Positions 57,872 to 64,000 of a stretch of 64,000 bases of DNA are shown one piece after another. Numbering within the stretch: position 1 is the stretch's first letter; each line of letters begins with the position of its first letter. The notes under the pieces are model-generated. The model was not told where the DNA came from. It saw nothing but the letters and a program-made list of their open reading frames with translations, and made no database searches. This stretch comes from Cryptomeria japonica (Eukaryota > Streptophyta > Pinopsida > Cupressales > Cupressaceae), in the NCBI RefSeq assembly GCF_030272615.1, contig NC_081414.1:526485137-526549136 (forward strand), read 5' to 3'. Made by a program: the position numbers and the translations under genes.

Positions 57872-59690
57872 CCTTAGAGGGCTCCCTATGTATCAGTTTT
57901 GTACCATTTTGTATGATGATGTAGACACCTTCAAGTGATTTTGTAGCCATATGTATTTTGACATCATTGTATCATGACACTTTTGATTATATATATGAGA
58001 TGATTCATCTTTGCGGCAGCTATATGCATGTGTACCTATGTGATGAGATGTTTCATGATGTATGTGTCTATGTGATGATTATGATATGGATGCAAATATG
58101 TATATGATGCAATGCAATGTTTTTTTTGTTCTTTTGTGTTTTTAAAATGTTATGTATGATGCAAATGTGAATGTATGAAATGTAGTTGAATATGATAATG
58201 CAAATGACTATTTATGTGATGAGAATGTAAGATGTGCTAGCATGTGTTGTGTGCAGGATGTGATGCAATTGTAATTGTGATATCTATATGTATGTATGAA
58301 ATTCTTATGTGTGGTAATGTAGGTGCAACTACATGAAATGCAAATTTTTTTGGTGTGTCATTATACTCAGTCATGTGATAGCAGGCTACACGGACTCGAG
58401 AAGGACAATGGAGGTCAATCAAGAAAGGGGGATGGAAGATAGAAGATATGAAAGTGAAAAAAGCTTCTTGTGCGTTATCATCATTGAGCTTTATTATAGA
58501 TAAATAGGTTATGACAATCAATGCATATGTTCGACCCAGAAAGTCATTGTACCTGTTTGCATGGAGATAAGACAGTCACAAACAAGGAATGCCCCAGTTC
58601 ATACTAGACTCTTAGTGTCCTCATATCCTTGGACAAGTCATAGCATTACTAAGAGACAATCCACAGACAGCAAAAGAAAAATAGGTGACGATACCCCATC
58701 CTCGCCTTTCTAGTCAAAGACATCTTGGAGATAGAATCTCTAGTCAGAGACATCCCGGAAAAGCTAAAAGACATGTCACCTAGAGATAAAATCAAAAGAA
58801 AACCAAGACTCGACACCAACATCTACTGTAGTCCTCAAGTATAGTGTCTCTTGTCACTTGTATAAGTCTTATTTGATTGTGGTCACAATGTTTTCTTTCA
58901 CAAAAAGGATAGATAGCACCGAACCATATGTTGTCTGAGTCTGCTGAAAGATTTGATTTGTTGAAGCCTATTGTTGCTTTATTGTGGATTGTGTGCGGAT
59001 AGACTGAAGAAGGTTGGAAGAGACTGTACTCCTCAAAGCATGTGATGCTCTCAGTTCCATAGCCATTACTAGATGTAGGATTAGCCTTAGCCATAGATAG
59101 GAGCTGATTTATTATGGATGGAAAGGTTGTGAAAAGGAAGGATTATTATGAATGGCAAACCAATCTTGGGTAGATCAATAACAAGCCATGATGGGAATGG
59201 GTAAGTTTGTTATGAATAGATAGGTTGTGCGTGTGTGCAAAGTGAAGAATGAAGGAAATGGAATCCTGAAGGAGGGAGGAGCAATGTCTCTACGCATGGC
59301 GTCGGTGACCCAGTTTTCACCATGGTACTTGCCCAGGGCGCCACCGAAGTGGTTTTCACCATTGGACGAAAATGTTTTTCTTTACTTTTTTGATTTTTTT
59401 GATTTTTTTTTTGTGTCACAAGGCACCTGTTCGCCAGGTTTTCACCAAGTAACGATTTTTTTATGTTTATGATTTTTTTTGTATTTTTGATATATTTGAT
59501 TTTTTTGTATTTTTAAAATTGGGATACTCTGGAGAGCTATGTGTAAAACCTATGAAGGTGCATGTTGTTGATAGGATCCTCCAAAGATTCACCCTCTGTG
59601 GTTGAGAGTTGATATGCACCAGATCCATATGCTATTGTGATGATGTAAGGACCAAGCCAGTTTGGTTCAAATTTGCCCTTCTTCTCTTTG
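57872..59690. other. Non-coding region between integrase and antisense ORF
   Basis: AT-rich DNA (57900-58300), then ordinary sequence with no domain. Near the integrase end the minus strand carries GGTGAAAACC-type motifs at 59312-59321 (one mismatch), 59351-59360 and 59437-59446. The minus-strand text around them reads like the GGTGAAAACC-GGCGCC phrases often seen downstream of pol in Tat-type elements. Confidence 0.5.
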
Positions 59691-59695
59691 TCTTG

Positions 59696-61024
59696 TTAAT
59701 TTTTAGGATTTTCTTTGAGAACCAAGTCACCTACCTCAAATGTGTGAGGCTTCACTTTATGATTGTAACTGCGACTCATTCGTTGTTGATAAGCCTTGAG
59801 ATGATTAAAAACAGTTTGTCTTCCTTCATCCAATAGTTCAAGTTCTTGTAGGCGAGAGACCCTGTAGTCTTCATCACTGATAATGTTTTGCAAAGAGACT
59901 CGTAAAGAGGGTAACTCGACCTCAATAGGAAAGATAGCTTTAGTGCCATAGACAAGTGAATAGGGTGTAGCTCCTGTAGGTGTGCAGACGCTTGTGTGGT
60001 AAGCCCAAAGCACGGGACTAAGTTGGATATGCCAATTACGGCTAGTGTCGTCGACTGTCTTTTTCAATATTTTAAGGATTGTTTTATTAGATGCCTCAGC
60101 TTGACCGTTACCTTGGGGGTAATATGGTGTGGAGAAACAATGGGTAATATGGAAGCGGTCACAGAGTTCACAAACATCCTAATTTTTGAAGGGATGCCCG
60201 TTATCAGTGATGATGGAAACAGGAATACCGTATCGACAAATGATATAGTTGAGAATGAATGTAGCAATTTGTTTTCCAGTGACTTGTGTGAAAGGCACAG
60301 CTTCGATCCATTTTGTGAAATATTCTATGGTAGTGATGATGAATTTATGACCATTGGAAGATGGAGGGTGAATCTTGCCTATGAGATCGAGTCCCCATTG
60401 ACAAAAGGGCCAAGGAGTCACAATTGGTTGAAGTTCTTGCACTGGCGCATGGATGAGGTCTCCGTGAAGTTGACACTGTTTACATTTCTTGACAAACTGA
60501 TATGAATCTTTTTCCATATTGGGCCAGTAGTATCCAGTCCTGATGAGTTTCTTGGCTGAGGTAGGACCACTAGAATGTGGACCACATATCCCTTCATGTA
60601 CTTCATGTAACACAATCTGAGCTTCGTCACTTTCTAAACATCTAAGAAGAGTACCATCTAGACCTCGATGGTATAGGATATCAGCTAAAATGACATATTG
60701 AGAAGATTGGTGAATGAAAGTGCGATGTTGGTTATTGGATAGATCAGGAGGTAGAGTATCGTCATGAAGGTATGCGAAAATGGAACTGTATAACTGGGAC
60801 TCAGGACCAACAACACATATCATCTCAGTAGGAGTGATTTCATATGAGGGAACCAAAAGGTTATCCACCAAGAACTCATAGCGGGTCTCATTCGGTGGTA
60901 GATCAATTAGTGAAGCAATTGTAGCCATGGCATCCATGGCTCGATTCTTCTCTCTGGGTATCTGCTCAAAGTCTATCCTCATGAATTTTTGTTTCAATTC
61001 ATCCACCATTCTTTTGTAAGGCAT
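59696..61024 (-). pseudogene. Integrase of the Tat element
   Basis: Integrase inserts the cDNA into the genome. Reading from high to low coordinates: an HHCC zinc-binding region (HEGICGPHSSG, then CKQC, about 60640-60480), the catalytic core with Asp in GLDLIGKI (about 60390), Asp in ITDNGHPF (about 60205) and Glu in GQAEAS (about 60095), then the C-terminal region ending HTFEVGDLVLKENPKN. A TAG at 60179-60181 splits the core just after the second Asp. A TAA at 59696 ends the frame within the C-terminal part, although recognisable sequence continues. All active-site residues are retained. The first part of this frame (61024 to about 60880) is the tail of the upstream RNase H. Confidence 0.88.
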
Positions 61025-61290
61025 TAATTTATCATCCTTTGTTTGGTAGTCATTAGTTTCCTGATGAATTACAAGTTGAGAGTCTCCAAAAACATGAAGT
61101 TCTTGGATCTTCCACTAAACTGCAATCTGTAATCCAGTTGTTAATGCCTCATATTCCGCTATGTTATTAGTGTAGGGAAATGATAATTGATATGATTTTG
61201 GTATACAATCCCCTTGAGGAGTTATGACGAGGATGCCAGCTCCTGCCCCATGCTATGTGTATGAGCCGTCAAAGTATAGTTGCCAAGGCT
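60880..61290 (-). pseudogene. Second, archaeal-type RNase H of the Tat element
   Basis: Motifs: WQLYFDGS (about 61270), GAGAGI, NNIAEYEAL with catalytic Glu (about 61160) and FGDSQLVI with catalytic Asp (about 61085). This extra RNase H between the normal RNase H and integrase is characteristic of the Tat clade (established for the lineage). Stops at 61253 (TAG) and 61115 (TAG) lie within it in the same frame. Confidence 0.8.
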
Positions 61291-61299
61291 TTGCATGTG

Positions 61300-61936
61300 A
61301 CACTGTTAAAATGGATTCATCTAGAAATTCTGAAAGTAGAGGAACATCATCTATCATGGGAGAATCTGCTAACTGATATGTGATAGCTTGTCCTTTTATT
61401 GCTTTTTTGTCCACATACTTGATGTCGAATTCACTCAGGAGCATCACCCATTTGGGTAGTCGCCCAGTAAGTGTTGCTTTATTGAGAAGGTATTTCAATG
61501 GATCGATCCTTGTAACCAACTTAGTCTTATGAGTTAGCATGTAATGTCATAATTTCTATGAAGCAAAGACCACAACGAGACATGCACGCTCAATTGGTGT
61601 GTAGTTTAGCTCATATCCCACCAATGTGCGACTGATATAGTATACTGCCTTTTCTTTGCCCTCAGCAACTTGTTGTGCTAAGAGTGCCCGCAGTGCTGTT
61701 GAAGTAGCTGATATATATAGTAATAGAGTTTGATCTGGAACTGGTGGCATCAAAACTAGCGGATTCAGAAGATAATCTTTGAGTATTTGGAAAGCTTGTT
61801 GACAGTTATCATCCCATTTGAATTTGATGTTTTTTTGTAGTAAGTGCTGAAAAGGATTACACTTATCTGCAAGTTGTGCTATGAATCTTCATATGGACTA
61901 GAGTCTCCCTTGCAAAGATCGAAGTTGACTGATATT
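61300..61936 (-). pseudogene. RT connection and first RNase H domain of the Tat element
   Basis: Contains FKWDDNCQQAFQILKDYL, then PPVPDQTLLLYISAT and YYISRTLVGYELNYTPIE, the usual order of the gypsy RNase H. It also contains LTHKTKLVTRIDPLKYLL. Stops at 61898, 61889, 61556 and 61547 are in the same frame as RT. The catalytic residues of this RNase H are partly degenerate (ISAT where an Asp is common), as is often seen when a second RNase H is present. Confidence 0.8.
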
Positions 61937-62705
61937 TCATGGTGGTTGCATCTCTAGGATGGCCTTGACTTTTGCTAGATCAGCTTCAATTCCTCTTTTT
62001 GATACAATGAATCCTAAAAGCTTCCCGGAGGTTACTCCAAAGACACATTTCTTGGGGTTTAATCTTACTTTGTATTTTTCCAACCAATCAAAGACGACTG
62101 AAAGTATGTCCAAATGTGTAACTCTGTCTACTGATTTTCCCAAGAGGTCATCAACATAATCTTCCATAGTTACGTGCATGAGATCATGAAAGATAGTAGT
62201 CATGGCCCTTTGATATGTAGCGCCTGCATTTTTTAGCCCAAAGGGCATGAAATTCCAAAAGAAATTTCCCCAAAGACAAGTGAATGTTGTTTTGTGCTGG
62301 TCCTCGGATGCGATTTTTATTTGATTGTAACCAGAGAATCCATCCATCAAAGATAACATCGCATGACCTGCTGTGAGATCGACAATCAAGTCAATATTTG
62401 GTAATGGAAAATCATCCTTAGGACAAGCTTTGTTGATGTCTCTGAAATCTATACATATTCTAATACTATGATCTGGTTTACTGACAATCACTAAGCTAGA
62501 GATCCATTTGGGATAATCAATTGGACGTATGAATCCGACATCCAATAATTTCTCAAGCTCTGCTTTGACTAATAATGCGACTTGTGGATGTATCTTTCTT
62601 AATTTCTATTTCACTGGTTTTGCCCCTGGTTTAAATGTCAAATGGTGCATTACCAAAGCCGGATCCAATCCAGGCATATCAGTGTATGACCATGCAAAGT
62701 TGATT
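61937..62705 (-). pseudogene. Reverse transcriptase of the Tat element
   Basis: RT copies element RNA into DNA in the particle. The frame shows YTDMPGLDP, HPQVALLVKAELEKLLDVGF, ICIDFRDINKACPKDDFPLP, MDGFSGYNQI, FMPFGLKNAGATYQRAM and the catalytic YVDD (62148-62159). An in-frame TAG at 62606-62608 (normally Gln in VKQKLRKIHP) and a TGA at 61937 break it. All conserved RT blocks are otherwise in one frame, so this copy has lost function mainly by point mutation. Confidence 0.9.
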
Positions 62706-62707
62706 TG

Positions 62708-63576
62708 TCATTTTGTGAAGAAACTTATGAATTTTGACCTTTCCGACTCTGTCAAAGATTGAGCCAGTAATATGTTGAGTGGAACCTCTTCTGTGCCAAT
62801 GTTTGTTTTGATAGTCTCCTCTACCAACATGGATGAATTTTCTTCATATGATGCTGGGAGAATGTCAAGCCTTCCATCTTCGGGTGCCTCAGAGAGGTTT
62901 TCACCCTCAGATACATCCTTTCTTTTTACTTTTTTGGGGTCAGACAGTGCCACAATGTGGTTTTCACCATAAGACCCTTGATTTGTTTTTATTTTTATAT
63001 TTTTTGCGACTGGAAGGCCCGACACCCTCACCAAAATATGCCACGCTATTGAGTTCAATAGTGTATCCCTCTTTATGGTCCCCAGGGGGAAGATCATCTC
63101 ATATGCCAAGATAGTCAATAAAAGCTTCATCATTTTGGAATGTGTCAAACTGTGCAGGTCCTTCATGGTCCCAGTCAATAAGTTGGTGGTGAACAAGGGG
63201 AAGGCCTTTGATTTCTTCGAAGTTAGCAGGGCTAAGAGTGAAGATGCAGTTATATTCAGGTATGTCGAGGTAGTTATCAAGGTCATCATTGGCACTCTCC
63301 TCATCAGTCTCGATCGTGAATGAATCCAAATTATCATCACTAGTAGCACATTCTGGGACAGGTGTTCTCATTCTATGTGATTTCAACCTAGGACCTAGAG
63401 GCAAAGACTGTATGGGATCCTCCGGGGTTGTTTCTTGACTAACTTCGAATTTTTCATAAAATTCCTCTTCTTATGTGGGTTCATTTGGCTCTCTGAATGT
63501 CTCGGTGAGCTCGTAGTCACTGGAGGATTTATCTGAACCCCAGTCCCATTCGTTGGAGTCTATGGAATAGCGATTC
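62708..63576 (-). pseudogene. Protease-RT spacer region of the Tat element
   Basis: Acidic, non-catalytic segment between the G-patch part and RT. It contains PLGPRLKSHRMRTPVPE, then Asp/Glu-rich sequence and SPANFEEIKGLPLVHHQL, then QGSYGENHIVALSDPKKVKR after a frameshift near 63020. Stops at about 63099 and 62708 fit CGA to TGA. Two GGTGAAAACC-type words (62896-62905 and 62959-62968 on the minus strand) lie in it. No enzyme domain recognised. Confidence 0.65.
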
Positions 63577-63578
63577 TC

Positions 63579-63998
63579 TCATTGAATTTTGGTAGCTTTG
63601 ATTTGTAATGCTTCTTTTGTCCTTTGAGTGTGGACCTTGGAAGTCACAAAACCAAGTCCCTTCGAGCGTTCCTTTTTGAATGTCAATTCAGGTTGTAAAG
63701 GTTCAATGATGCCTTCCTTTCTTAAGCCAAGAGGGCTTTTGCCATCATACCCAATTTTTTGTAGAATCTTGAACCCTTTGCCATACTTCTCACATGGTAT
63801 GCTGATGTGATCTTGTGTATCATTTTCAAGGTCTTTGTAAAGCATTTTGTATAAGTCTTCCTCTTCCAGTTCACCCCATCTTTGAAAGATAGTAGGGTCC
63901 CATTCAAGTATAATGATAGATACCTGCTTATTAGGATGTGGTCTACCATATTCTTTTGGTGAAATCATTACTTGCTGTAAGTACATGGTTTGATTCAA
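63579..63998 (-). pseudogene. G-patch domain segment of the Tat element (partial)
   Basis: The segment GKGFKILQKIGYDGKSPLGL with downstream KGLGF matches the glycine-rich G-patch, an RNA-associated module found between protease and RT in some Tat-type and related plant gypsy elements. The frame continues beyond the window edge at 64000, where protease should lie. It ends at a TGA (63579) that again fits a CGA codon, and the same frame resumes afterwards. Confidence 0.7.
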
Positions 63999-64000
63999 AG

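Larger units (their letters stand above)
54067..64000 (-). mobile_element. Tat-lineage Ty3/gypsy retrotransposon, minus strand, runs off the window
   Basis: Read on the minus strand from 64000: G-patch protein segment, pre-RT region, RT, RNase H, second archaeal-type RNase H, integrase, a long 3' region carrying an ORF on the opposite strand, a polypurine tract and the 3' LTR. The second RNase H and the antisense ORF after integrase are hallmarks of the Tat clade (family knowledge). The coding strand has many stops but almost no frameshifts. Gag, protease and 5' LTR would lie beyond the window. Confidence 0.9.

Overview
This window looks like nuclear DNA from a large, repeat-packed plant genome, most likely a gymnosperm (conifer). 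The basis is its very low gene density, AT-rich bulk sequence, long old retrotransposons, TA-dinucleotide DNA transposons and pervasive nonsense decay. No tRNA, rRNA, bacterial-type operon or intact host gene was recognised. The only long intact reading frame is a retrotransposon Gag-type ORF of 1147 codons. The conifer assignment is inference from style, not from a diagnostic gene.

Layout. 1-1792 is the 3' end of a Tat-lineage Ty3/gypsy element on the + strand: antisense-ORF upstream region, polypurine tract and 3' LTR. 1793-3966 is a decayed minus-strand gene that the LTR abuts. 4030-5320 is an array of short palindromes of the GGAACTCCGGGGTTCC type. 7083-10251 holds a solo LTR with a second solo LTR nested inside it (both with 5-bp target duplications), plus a local duplication of the insertion's left side. 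10493-10853 is a LINE RNase H remnant cut by a TA-flanked DNA-transposon terminus at 10857. That terminus region carries another solo LTR (10992-11997) and a tandem-repeat field (12960-15318).

15319-23193 is a complete LTR retrotransposon: target duplication CTTGC, two 1256-bp LTRs, a polypurine tract, and one 1147-codon Gag/protease-like ORF with no reverse transcriptase or integrase. It is therefore non-autonomous. 23596-30368 holds DNA-transposon termini and a degraded pogo-like DD35D transposase. 32384-37330 is a broken Ty3/gypsy protease region interrupted by a mosaic of related LTRs (32804-36655, target duplication AAGAC). 37587-39100 is an unrecognised decayed ORF whose N-terminal domain recurs at 53310-53903. 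42314-46885 is a deleted minus-strand Ty3/gypsy element with paired LTRs. 51060-52986 is the 3' part of a LINE ORF2. 54067-64000 is a second copy of the Tat element, now on the minus strand: 3' LTR, antisense plant-mobile-domain ORF, integrase, archaeal-type RNase H, RNase H, RT and G-patch, running off the window end.

How the parts relate. The same Tat LTR family closes both ends of the window in opposite orientations. The young Gag-only element has the same type of LTR ends (TGTA...TACA) and Tat-like Gag and protease-core motifs, so it may have been mobilised in trans by a Tat-type polymerase. The older Tat copy is riddled with stop codons that can almost all be explained by C-to-T changes, the expected outcome of cytosine methylation in silenced plant transposons. 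The nesting order is readable from the target duplications.
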